Assembly (NCBI GenBank): GCA_023525975.1
Contig: CM042021.1
Coordinates: 106,623,501-106,687,500 of the forward strand
DNA from: Smallanthus sonchifolius
Lineage: Eukaryota; Streptophyta; Magnoliopsida; Asterales; Asteraceae
Length of the DNA: 64,000 bases
Direction of reading: 5' to 3'
Positions 11,337 through 23,000 of the stretch are shown here, piece by piece. Position 1 is the first letter of the stretch. Each line of letters opens with the position of its first letter. Under the pieces are notes generated by a model. It worked only from the letters and a program-made list of their open reading frames with translations, was not told where the DNA came from and did not search any database. Position numbers and translations under genes: made by a program.

Positions 11337-12870
11337 ATGACTTATCAAGAAGCAGTAAAGGAACGGGAATGGAAGTTGGCCATGGATGAGGAGATCCAGG
11401 CTATTGAGAGAAACAAAACCTGGATTTTGCTCAACCACCACTGAAATGTAATCCTATTAGGCTGAAATGGGTTTTTTAAACTAAAGAGAGATGCTATGGG
11501 TAAAGTGACAAAGCACAAAGCAAGGTTGGTAGCCAAGGGCTATGTCCAACAGTTAGGAATTGATTTTGAGGAGGCCTTTGCACTTGTTGCTAGAATATAA
11601 ACTATAAGGTTGATTCTTGTTCTATCAGCTAAGATGGGCAGGAAGGTGTTTCATCTAGATGTTAAAGTTGCATTTTTACATGGGGAATTAAAGGAGAATG
11701 TGTATGTAAGGCAGCCAGAAGGGTATGTAAAGAAAGGATCAGAAAGCTATGTGAACAAGTTGTCAAAAGCTCTTTATGGTCTTAGACAAGCACCAAGAGC
11801 TTGGAGTTTAAGATTAGATGTAGTATTAAAAGAGTTGGGATTCAAAAGATGTCAAAGAGAACAGGCAGTTTATGTTAAAACCAAAGGAAGATCACAACTG
11901 ATTTTGGGTGTTTATGTGGATGACCTGTTGATAACAGGAAGTGACATTCAAAAGATTGAAGAGTTCAAAAGACAGATGAAACAAAAATTTGAAATGACAG
12001 ATCTTGGCTTATTATTTTACTACTTAGGAATAGAAGTGGTGCAGAGTGATAAAGGAATTTTTATAAAGCAGGCATCTTATGAAAGAAAATTGGTTCAAAT
12101 GGCAGGTCTAGAAGAATGCAATGAGACCAGAATAAAGATGGAACCAGGACTGAATTTGTACAGAATTGAAGGAAGTTCTGGTGTGGATCCAACTAAATAT
12201 AGAAGACTTGTTGGTTCTTTGAGGTACTTGACACAAACAAGACCTGACATCAGCTTTGTAGTGGGTTATGTTAGCAGATTTATGCAAGAGCCTAATGAAA
12301 TTCACTTGAAAGTTGTTAAACATCAGGTCAGGTATGTGAAGGGGACACTGCATTATGGGCTGAATTATAAAAAACAGAAGGAGGTGGTTTAATTGGCTAT
12401 AGTGACAGTAATCATCTAACTGATACTGATGATGGGAGGAGTACCTCTGGTAATGTGTTCTACTTTAATGGGTCATTATTTTCTTGGCAATCACAGAAGC
12501 AACAAATTGTTGCTCTATCCAGTTGTGAAGCAGAGTTCATGGATGCAACTTTGGCAGCTTGTCAAGCAATCTGGTTGCATGGACTGTTAGAAGAAATTAC
12601 TGGATCAAAGTAGAAAATTGTGACTTTGTTTGTAGATAACAAGTCTGCAATTGCTCTTATGAAAAATCCAGTTTTTCATAGGAGATCAAAACATATAAAT
12701 ACAATATATCATTACATAAGAGAGTGCATAGAATGTGAATCAAATTCTTGTTGATTTTCTATGTGGAGAGTTACAATGTGCTGATGTTTTAACAAAAGCT
12801 TTGCCAAGAGTGAGATTTTGTGAAATGAAGTTTTTGTTGGGAGTAGAAGATTTGAATAAGTGAGTTTGAA
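11337..12870 (+). pseudogene. Copia reverse transcriptase and RNase H region
   Basis: The reverse transcriptase begins near MTYQEAVKEREWKLAM and passes through KARLVAKGYVQQ, FHLDVKVAFLHGELKENVYV (first catalytic aspartate in LDVK) and ALYGLRQAPRAW to the catalytic box GVYVDDLLITGS near 11911. The longest open stretch is 11610-12392. RNase H follows with GYSDSNHLTDTDDGRSTSG, ALSSCEAEFMDA and VDNKSAIALMKNP. Interruptions include a stop and shift near 11440-11480, a TAA near 11598, one near 12390 and a TAG near 12612. The active-site residues are mostly retained, but the reading frame is not. Confidence 0.88.
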
Positions 12871-12884
12871 ATTAAGGGGGAGTA
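12871..12884 (+). other. polypurine tract of the Copia element
   Basis: AATTAAGGGGGAGTA-like purine run directly before the 3' LTR, the usual start of plus-strand DNA synthesis. Confidence 0.75.
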
Positions 12885-13073
12885 TGTTAGGTGTTGATTT
12901 GTAATTCCAAATTATAGAGGGACTTGTTTTGTTATTTTCTGATTCTTGTATCTATATAAATACAGAGTTTGTGCTTGTAAGTTTGTTAAGTTTTCTAATC
13001 AATAAAAGATTCATTCGCTTACTTCTAAATGGTTTGTTAATTTTGTTAAACATTTCTTGGTGGCCTGATTACA
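12885..13073 (+). repeat. 3' LTR of the Copia element
   Basis: Near copy of 8384-8571, followed at once by GAAAT. Confidence 0.93.
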
Positions 13074-13078
13074 GAAAT

Positions 13079-13267
13079 AATGTTTTTGAATATCCAAAAA
13101 TAATGTTTTGCATATGAATAAATCTATTTAGCGAAATCATGTTAATTGTTATCATATTACTGTTTCATCTCTCCCCCCCCACCCCTAGCTAATGTTTATA
13201 ATGACCATTCATGCCTTGTAAATTAATTGTTAATCAAACTCAAATTCTAAAGCCTTTCTTTTTTAAA
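13079..13267. other. downstream flank of the lyase gene
   Basis: Presumed 3' untranslated region and spacer between the lyase stop codon and the Copia element. A C-rich run lies near 13174. Confidence 0.5.
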
Positions 13268-16200
13268 TCAAGAAGAAGGTGGTCCTTCTAAGCGGATGTA
13301 ATCATACATTATTCCTCCAAGAAATACGGTTTCTGCATTTATTTTTGTCAAATATATCGCATTTTCACGATAAGGGGTTAGTAGCTTTTCGGGAATATCG
13401 ATGTTGAATAACCAATACAACCCGTGTATTCCATGCCTTGCAACTGCATTGTCTCCCCCGATTACTCCAGTCGAAAAGAGCGGTGAGTCACTGTTTGGAT
13501 CGTTAACTCGAACCTAGCAATAAAAACCCGGTTACAATCTAAATATCAATCATGCTTAAAGAAAGCGTGTATTCTTTTGAAAAAGAAAAGTGTGAGCGGG
13601 TCAACCCATCCACATATAGAGAATTAAAAAAATCACCCGTTCTGATTTGCTATTCGACTCGTTCATTCATCCACCTGTAGTCTAACTAAAATCTAAAGTA
13701 AACAAATGTGATAACGTAAGTCCGGAAGTGGGCTTAATATTCATAGGGGTCGGTTGTGCCTGAACTAACCCATTTCTCTAAACATGCCTATTAGGGTTGT
13801 TAGATCTAAGAAAGGTAAATCAGAGAAATGGAGAATTGTAATACTATTGAACGTAATATGTTTCTTATACAAAGAGGAATATAAGAACTGTAATAAAAAC
13901 TTAATATGTTTCTTATACAAAGAGGAATACAAACATGTATGTATAAGCCAATGAGTTGCAAAACATACAAAGGGATTATAGGAGCTAATTAAGTAATTAC
14001 AATCAAGGAGTTATAATAACCTTTGGCTCACCAATATTAGAGAGTTGAATAAATATTTAAAATTCAAATATTCCTTTTAGTCATGATAAACCCCGCAAGA
14101 TGGAGGATCCATCGGATACTCCGATCTTCGAGCGAAGATAGGAAAAATGTTGCTTCCTAGAAGCTTATTGAGAGCATCGGCGAGTTGATCCAATGATTTG
14201 GTATGGAGAACTTTTAAGGACCCTCTAGTAACTTTCTCACGTACAAAATGGAATTGCAAAGCAACGTGTTTCATTCTAGAAAGGTAAACTAGATTTGCGC
14301 ATAAGTATGTTACACCTGTGTTGTCATAAAACAGTGTGATCGGATGGGTTCTTGCAATAGCAAGATCTGTGAGCAGATGTTCGACCAAAGAAGCTTCATC
14401 CGTGGTATTAGCTAAGGCTTTATATTCGGCTTCAGCAGAGGATCTAGAGATGGATTTATGTCTTGTGGAGCGCCAAGAAATGATATTCGATCCAAGGTAT
14501 AGAATGTAGGCCGTGGTGGAACGACCTCCATTATAGGCCGCTCCTCAATTGGAGTCTGAAAAGACTTTGAGATCGAGGGAGAAGTTACGCCTAGGAAACA
14601 GACCATGGTGAATAATACCCTTCAAGTACCAACGTACCCTTTTTAAAGTTTTCCAGTGAGTTTATGAAGGGGAATGCATGAACTATGAAAGCCTATTAAT
14701 AACAAATGAAAGATCCGGTCTTGTAAATTCTAGGTATTGTAAAGAGCCTACCAATTTTCGATACGGTATTGGATCAACTTGGTGAGACCCGTCAATAGAA
14801 GTGGGGACAACTAAAGAACTTCAAGGAGTTTCCACCTATTTTGCACCATCCATATGGAACTGAGTCAATAGGTCTTGAATGTGACGGTGTTAAGAGAAAC
14901 AAGCCGGTAGGTGTAGAAATGACTTTTATTCCTAGAAAGTGATGGAAGGGACCCAAGTCTTTGATGGAGAAACAGTTTGCAAGGGTATGAATGAAGTGTG
15001 AGAGAAAATCATATTTGTTACCGATTAGGACGACATCGTCAAGGTAAACTATAAAGGAACAAGTGACTCCATCATGCTAATAAATGAAAAGCCGAAAAGG
15101 AAGGCGTCAGCTCTGAATTCCATGTACCATGCCCTAGGGGCTTGCTTGAGACCGTAAAGAAACTTGCGGAGTTTGCAAACATGATTCGAGAGTTGAGGGT
15201 GAACAAACCCAGGTGGTTGGGTCATGAAAACCTCCTCATGAAGTGTGTCGTGGAGGAAGGCATTGTTGATGTCTAATTGACATAAGGTCCAGTTGTGAGC
15301 AAGATTAATAGATAGAATGACTCGGATGGTTACCGGTTTAGTAGGAAGCCCTTGGAAACCAAGCGAGCCTTGTACTTGGAAATTGTCCCGTTCAGATTTC
15401 TTTTAATTTGAAAGACCCACTTGCATCAAATAAGATGATGAGAGGCTTGTGGGACAAGTTCCCAAGTACCATTTTACATTAGAGCATTAAATTCTAGATT
15501 CATAGCTTGTAACCATTTTGGATCCTTTAGAGCTTTAGTGTGAGTGTGTGGTTCGAGTGTGGGTGGAATTGGGTGAAGGGTGGTAGAGTTTACAAGAGAT
15601 GAATTATAATACTTGGGTTTTTATTTTTTGGATCTGGTTGGTTTGGGGAAGGAGAAGGCAGTGGGTTGGTGTCATTGGAGTCGGGTTGAGTGGTGTGAGA
15701 GTTGTTATGAGATGACGAGGTGGATTGTGGACTAGAGGAGATGGAGGTTTCGTACATTAGGAGACGGGGAAGAGGTTGTGTTAGAGGATGTAGATGGAAT
15801 TGGCGATGAACGAAGTGGGGAGGAGGGGTGATTCGGTGTTGGCATTGGAGAGGAAGATGGTTGGTGAGGTAGTTGAGCAAAAAGTGGAGTGAGCAGATTT
15901 GAGGTAGGAAGACAAGTTGGGATTGGGTGCATGAATGGCATGGGTTTCATGGGAGATGATGTAGGTGATAGCATGTGTAGGTTGCTTTAGAAAGTTGACT
16001 GCGGTAGGTAAGGGAGATGATTTAGTGTTAGGGTGGGATGGAAATTAATATTCAATGAACTCAATATGGCGTGAGTGATAGATGCGACGGGTACGAGAAT
16101 CAAAACACTTGTAGGAGGATTTTGAAGTAGAATATCCAAGGAAAATGCATGGGAAAGACCATGGTTGGAGATTTGTTTATTATACGGTCTTAACCAAGGA

Positions 16201-19200
16201 TAGTAAAGACAACTGAATGATTTGAGTTTGTTATAGTTTGGGGGTTGGTTGAAGAGACGTTGGAAAGGAGTTTAATTGTTGAGGACGTGTGTAGGAAGCA
16301 TGTTAATGAGATCGGCGGCAGTTTGAAAAGCATGAGACCAAAAGGTAAGGGGAAGGTTTGCATAGTAAAGGAGAACGAGACCGGTTTTAACAACGTGCTG
16401 GTGCCGGAGCCGGCGCTTGACCACCTCATTATGTTCCGACGTATGGGGAGGTGTGGTGTAGGGAGAAATGCCATGAGATTGAAGAAAAGAAAGGAGGCCT
16501 TGGTATTCGCCCCCGTTATCAGTGAAGATGGACACTAAAGTTGTTTGGAAGAACTTTTCAACAAGTAGTTTAAATTGGGGAAATATTTTTGCCATATACG
16601 ATTTCCATTGCATGGTATAAAGCCAAATGTATTTGGAATAGTAGTCAACATAAATAACATAATAGGTGAAATGATCAATAGAATGTTGAACCGATCCCCA
16701 CACATCATAATAAAAAAGTTGTAATGGTTTGGCAGCAACAAAAGAGTTAGGACCAAAAGACAATTTATGACTTTTATTAATCGAACGAGATGAACAATAC
16801 AAATGTGAATCACACAATAATTTTGAGTTGAGACCTAAACAAGACACAATTAACTTAAAAACTCGAATGGATGGATGACCGAGCTTATGATGCCAGTGAA
16901 GCGGAGATAGTGCGGTGGTGACATTAAGAAGGAACTTGGATGGTAAGGTGGCGTGGTAGACGTCTTCAGTGTTCTCCCTCCGCATGAGATGCGCCCCATG
17001 CGAAGATCATTCACAACAAAAAAAAGGGAAAATTGAACCAAACACGATTAGTCTTGCTTAATTTTGCAACCGAAATGAGGTTTCGACGAAAATTAGGAAC
17101 ACGTAACATATCAAGAAAAGATAAGGTTTTTGTGGTGTGTTAATGTGTTTGGAACCAACATGAGAAATATGTAAACCTTTACCATCTCCAAGTATGATTT
17201 CGTCCGGACCAACATATTCAGAGACATTATGCAATGTAGAGCTAAGGATGTCACATGATTTGAGGGTACACTATCAAATAGCCATGTTGGTGACATAGAG
17301 GATGAACCGGATGTGATAACATTTGCAACCGGGTCTGTAGCCTGAGAGTTGACAGTGGAGATGCTGTTTTATAAGCAACCTAGACAATTTGCGACATTAT
17401 TGAGTAGTATGACCGGGAATGTTGCAAAGTTGGCCGAAGGAATTGCCCCGGTTTTGACGGTTGTCCGGTTGGGTGTTGGGCCATTTTTATCTACTTCCTC
17501 CATGTTGCCGCTGCTGCCAACTATTAAATGTCTGTTGTTTCCTTTGAAACGAGTTGGTTGCATGATTTCTTCCATGTTGTCGGGAAGTATAGTTAGCAGT
17601 GGTCACAACTGGGCAAGGCGCGACCTCATTTAGACCTCTTTCAAAATCACCTAGTTTTTCAAAGAGCTCGTTTTTCAAAGAGCTCCGGGTAAGAGAGAGG
17701 CGTGTCACGAACTTTGATGGCGGCAGAGATGGCATTGTATTCATCACGAAGTTGTGAGAGGATATGAACTAGAAGGTCTTCTTTTTCAATTGGGCTCTGT
17801 GCAAGAGCTAGATCATCACCCAACCGCCATGTCTTAGAGAAATTCTTGAATCGTGCGGCTTCCTTTCGGGTTCTTAACGATCTTTGATTTTAGGGATTGA
17901 TGCGGCTTCGTGAGGCACTAGCGTAACTCGAATTGAGTCAGTTCCAGGCATCCTAAGCAGTGATTGTGCTAATAATGATTTGGTCCTGCCAATACCAAGG
18001 TAGGTATTCTTGGTTCGTCACCTTTGTGTCGTCTTTGTCAAACAAGGTTTTCTTCGGTGGTTGTTGCGTTCCATTGATGAATGAATCAAGCTCTAGGCCA
18101 ATTAAGGTGGATTCCACCTGTTTACACCACACCGGAAAGTTGATGGGGTTCAGTTTTATTGGAAAATGAGTAGAGGCAGTGAGTTGAACCACATGTGTCT
18201 TGCTTGCCATGGAAGATTGATTTTTAGGGTTTGGGGATGAGGATCGAGTCGTTTGAGCAGGAAACTTTAATACCATAAGAAAGGTAAATCAGAAAGATGG
18301 AGAACTGTAATAATATTGAACATAATATGTTTCTTATACAAAGAGGAATACAAACAATGTCTATATAAGCCGATGAGTCACGGAATGTACAGATGGATTA
18401 TATGAGCTAATTAAGTAATTACAATGAAGGAGTTATAATAAGGGAAAATTACCAAAATGAACATTTGACAAGTCAAACTTGCAAAAATGAACAAACTTTT
18501 TCAGCCTACATCGATATGGTCATTTAGACATGAAACCGGCTGAAGTAGGCTAGATCAGCCGGCTTGAAATTCCTTGCCAAACCAGCTTTTTTTCATATAT
18601 TCAGCCAACCAGAAACTGACACGTGGAGGTGTTGATTCCCAAGACGGCTAAAGCCCACTTTCAAGCAGGCTAAGCCAGCGTGTTTTTTTAGCCTGCTATA
18701 TGACTTTTCTTAGCCCACTTGATTTTAGGCTGCTATATGACTTTCCTTAGCCGTCTATTTGTCTTTGTTTAGCCCACTTGAATACATAAAAAATAGTATG
18801 ACTTTGCTATATAACTTTCCTTAACCCACTTGATTTTAGCTTACACAAATAATGTTTCATTATTTTTTTAGCTAAAATCAAGTGGGTTAAGGAAAATCAT
18901 ATAGCAAAGTCATACTATTTTAATGTGGAAACCCACAACTCCCTCTTTATATTTGCAAACCGATAAAGCAAGTGAGTCTTACAAGCCAAGTTACAATTAC
19001 TCAATTTGTTGCCTACACATCCCTCACTTTTATTTGGGAAAACTACCAAAATTGACATTTGAACTATACAAACAAAGGCTAAAATTAAGTGGGCTAAGAA
19101 AAGTCATATAGCAAAGTCATACTATTTTTGTATTTATTCAAGTGGGCTAAACAAAGGCAAATAGTCGGCTAAGGATAGTCATATAATAGACTAAAATCAA

Positions 19201-19969
19201 GTGGGCTAAGGAAAGTCATATAGCAGGCTAAAAAAACATGACGGCTTAGCCTGCTTGGAAGTGGGTTTTAGCCGTCTTGGGAATCAACACCTCCACGTGT
19301 CAGTTTCTGGTTGGCTGAACATCTGAAAAAAAGCTGGTTTGGCACGGAATTTGAAGCCGGCTGAACTAGCCTACTTCAGCCGGCTTCATGCCTAAATAAC
19401 CATATCGAAGTAGGCTGAAAAAGTTTGTTTATTTTTGTAAGTTTGACTGGTCAAATGTCCATTTTGGTAATTTTCCCTTATAATAACCTTTGACTCATCG
19501 ATAATAGAGAGATGGAATAAATATTTAAAATTCAAATATTCCCTTTGGTCATGATAAGATCTATATGCCCAAGATACAACAATATGACAACGTTGTCATT
19601 AGCATATGATCCCAAAAAGTCTCACACTAAGCAATTATTCCAACCATACGTTTAAACTCGGTTTTAAAGTGGACAACATGTATATGTCAAGCATATTATT
19701 ATTAAGTAAAATAATAATATAAAATAAATCATTTTATATATATATATTATAGTATGGAGTCACATAAAATTTGGGATATTTATATCACTGATTCATGCAA
19801 GTATTACAAAACATGTATGTTTTATTTATAATCTTTGGCAAATTATTTTATGTTGTCAAATGAAGAGTTATATTCATTATTTTATAACATAATGTCTATA
19901 ATTTTACCAGATTTATAAAACTCCTTTTGAAATTGGTTGGTTCAAATCAAGTTAGACTTGAACTCTTTG

Positions 19970-20016
<47 letters not shown>

Positions 20017-23000
20017 CTTATTTACATTTTTTATATATCATATATATTCAATATGTTTATCATGCTAGAGATTACTGACTTAACAGTCGGATGATGTTTT
20101 TAGGACTTGACCTCGGGTCATATTCTAACGAGTTATTTATGAGGTTTGAATCCAGGCTCGGAACGGTTTGGGAATGCTCGACACAGACTACCCGACAATA
20201 AGACCCAACCCAGATTTGGTTGTAGCAATATATATCAATCTTATTTCCATGAAAACCTAGACTGACATAAAAACTAGTTTGAAATACCTGTAGATCTGAC
20301 AATTGTGCTGATGCTAGAGCCAATCTCAGTTTATAAGTTCCATTCTTGTCATCGTTTAGCTTGAACTTGATCGTCCATGGTGTTTTTTCATATATAATGT
20401 TATACTTATTCCTGTAAAATAAAAATAAAAACAAAAGCTTATACGCGTGAAACAATTGTTGCTCAACGTGGCGAAAGACCAAAAGCAAGTTTTCCAATTC
20501 GGGTCGTATAAAAGTTCGTAACACTATAAAAAGTACTTTATTTTGTTTTATATAAGGTTTATTTTTTTAACATTTTTTTTAATCTTTCCTAAAACTTGTA
20601 TGGACAATAAGTTCTTTTTTTTTACTGAGAAAAGGAATTAGCCCCGTAATTAGTTGTTCTAGTGCATCCTTAACACATTAATTTAGCATTTAATTTCAAA
20701 GTTGAATCTAGATTTGTAACTTGAGACATGTAGTGATAATAACAAGCATACGAGTTTTGATTAGGCCAATGCTATTATGTGTAAAAGTATGGACTTGAAG
20801 TGGTATCAATGTGTCAAACAAACTTCCCAAAACATTTTCTTAATTAATTAACTAAAGTGTGTTGGTGATAGGGGAAATGCTCTCGGGTTCACCATTAATC
20901 AAGGCTTTTTTTTGTCACGATCGGAGGATAGGGGCGGTGTTCCTGATCCGGGCCGACCCCCTCCCGATGTGCATACCACTTGCATATCGGGTTTTGTGGC
21001 GTAAACCAATTTTTGTTAAACAAGATTTTGTAGTGTTTCTAATTTGTGAACCGTTTTTCAACCTTCCTATGTTATCATTTTTGAAAATTTAGAACCATGT
21101 TTAATTAAAATGATAAATTTATATAAATACTTGTATAAAAAGAGGTTAACAATACGAGTATTAAAAATATTAAAAAAACCTACGATAAGTACTCATTTTT
21201 TTAATAAAAAACTGACCTTATCATAATAAGAAAAATTACCGAAGATCAAACATAAATACTTACTTGTTTACATGTGCGAAGAACCAGTCTTTTTTGTAAT
21301 CACTTTGACCGATCGTGAAAACCAAATCACCATGAGGATATAGCCTTGCATATCTTTCCCATAATCCGTACTGTCTAAACCTACTCATGTTATATATATA
21401 TCAAAAAACCAAATAATTGAATCATAATCGAAATAACCTAAACTATAACTGAACTGACAAAGAAGCCGATGGCTTGAATATGATTTTTTTGATAATCGAT
21501 TTTTGTGATTCAATTATGGTTATATATGTGTAAATAACCGAACTAAATGAACCGAACCAACAACAAAACCAACTCTAAATTTTTATACATAATATGTTAT
21601 ATCTCGGAAAAGTTTTGTTAACATATTGATTGTGCTTATCTTTTTATATATTTAAATTAAAAATGATTGCTAATATTTTATTTGACTACAAGTATATCGG
21701 ATTTTTTTAATTGAAATTAGTTTGAATCCGCCAAACCACATTTTCTTGTAACTGAATTAACCGAACCGTTTAATAGTTGAAACCAGACAATTATGAAAAT
21801 CTAAAAGTCGAAACATCAGTTATAGATCTAGTTTCAGCTTATAATCGAATTGAATCGAGCCACGCTCACCCCTATTTTGATCCCTCTTATTGTCTTCACT
21901 TTTAAATTTCAAGCAGAATTTGAATATCATTCACCTGTTAGGTTCGTGGGCTAGAAATTTATTAGTATACATTGGGTCGGAATCAGGTATGTGAAACTCA
22001 GCTGCAGAGCGATTAGGTATCCCGATCTCCCATAATGTCGGACCGTCTCTTGGCGGCTCGAACACAAGATCTCCAACTACGATGTCACAAACTGCTCAAA
22101 GTATGTCAACTTGTGTTAAAAAGATTTGGTGGGTTATAACTTATAATCAATGTTTTCAAACTCTTATATAACCAGTCTGTTTAGTGTATTTAAACCATCT
22201 TTATTTTAAGCGATTAGTTAATCAGACCTAAAGGAGTTTCTTATTTTGTTGAGTTATACAACCTCGGGCTGTCTATTTTATTTACTTAAGGCTTTATGTT
22301 GTACTAAAATTACAAATCGGTACCAAAACATAAAGAGGTTTCTTATATTGTTATATATATATATATAATTTTAGTTTTTAAATTATGTATGATGTCATTC
22401 GGTTTTTAACACTAGTGGACAAATAACGCAACCAGTTATAATATATGAAGATTAGATTGGGAACCTGGTGTGATGGTGATGGTGTTAATGTTTCTGTAGT
22501 CACCGATGAAACCATTGACCCATGCGTATACATTATATGTTCCAGGCAAGATGTTTTTAATCGAAAAACGACCTTCAACATCTGTTTTACTCCAAAACTG
22601 ATAGCCCTGTGGAAGACGAGTCAATTAATATAAGATTGCAACTTTGACTTGATCCCACTTTAAGCTCACCTTGTTTTCATGTTGCCATGATCCGGGGTCC
22701 CCAGGTAGAGCTAGTCCGATAGAAGCACCAATCGCTGACGTGTGTTCATCTGTAATGAACCTAAATAGGCGCGTATTCAAATTTTGGGAATTTTGTGTAT
22801 AGTTTTTTCTATTTTATCGATTTTGTGAGGAAGGAGGCTGTATATACCTATCATATACGAATAATCTACCACTTATCCTACCCCGTTCGTGAGCATGATG
22901 GAAATCTTTCGAAGCTAGAAAGCTGTAAGGCCATTTTCCAACTTCTTCTAGCATCTGAAAACGATTTTAAATGTTGTAACTTCCTATCAATGATACTCAT

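Larger units (their letters stand above)
8384..13073 (+). mobile_element. Copia LTR retrotransposon, complete but degraded
   Basis: The element is 4,690 bp, bounded by 188-189-bp LTRs and by a perfect GAAAT target duplication (8379-8383 and 13074-13078). Domain order is gag, protease, integrase, reverse transcriptase, RNase H, which defines Copia. A primer-binding site follows the 5' LTR and a purine tract precedes the 3' LTR. By eye the LTRs differ at about seven positions plus one indel, roughly 4 percent, so this is not a recent insertion. Coding is interrupted by several frameshifts and stops, so it is non-autonomous now. Confidence 0.93.
13807..19556 (-). mobile_element. Copia LTR retrotransposon inside intron 14 of the lyase gene
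   Basis: A minus-strand Copia element, so in the same orientation as the host gene. The perfect duplication AGATC flanks it (13802-13806 and 19557-19561). The LTRs are 13807-14088 (3') and 18276-19556 (5', enlarged by a 1,036-bp insertion plus its 9-bp duplication). The LTR ends read TA…TA rather than TG…CA. A methionine-tRNA primer site follows the 5' LTR. The coding order gag, protease, integrase, reverse transcriptase, RNase H is clear but full of stops and frameshifts. Because it is spliced out with the intron it need not harm the lyase, though its LTR could offer polyadenylation or splice signals. Confidence 0.92.

Noticed and set aside
8624..12870. Endogenous pararetrovirus
   Set aside because: LTRs, Copia domain order with integrase, primer site and target duplication identify a Copia retrotransposon.
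20072..20524. 150-codon minus-strand ORF
   Set aside because: It is exon 14 of the lyase read through into both introns.
22378..22633. Small ORFs on both strands
   Set aside because: The minus frame is exon 11 of the lyase plus intron; the other frame and the plus ORF are shadows.
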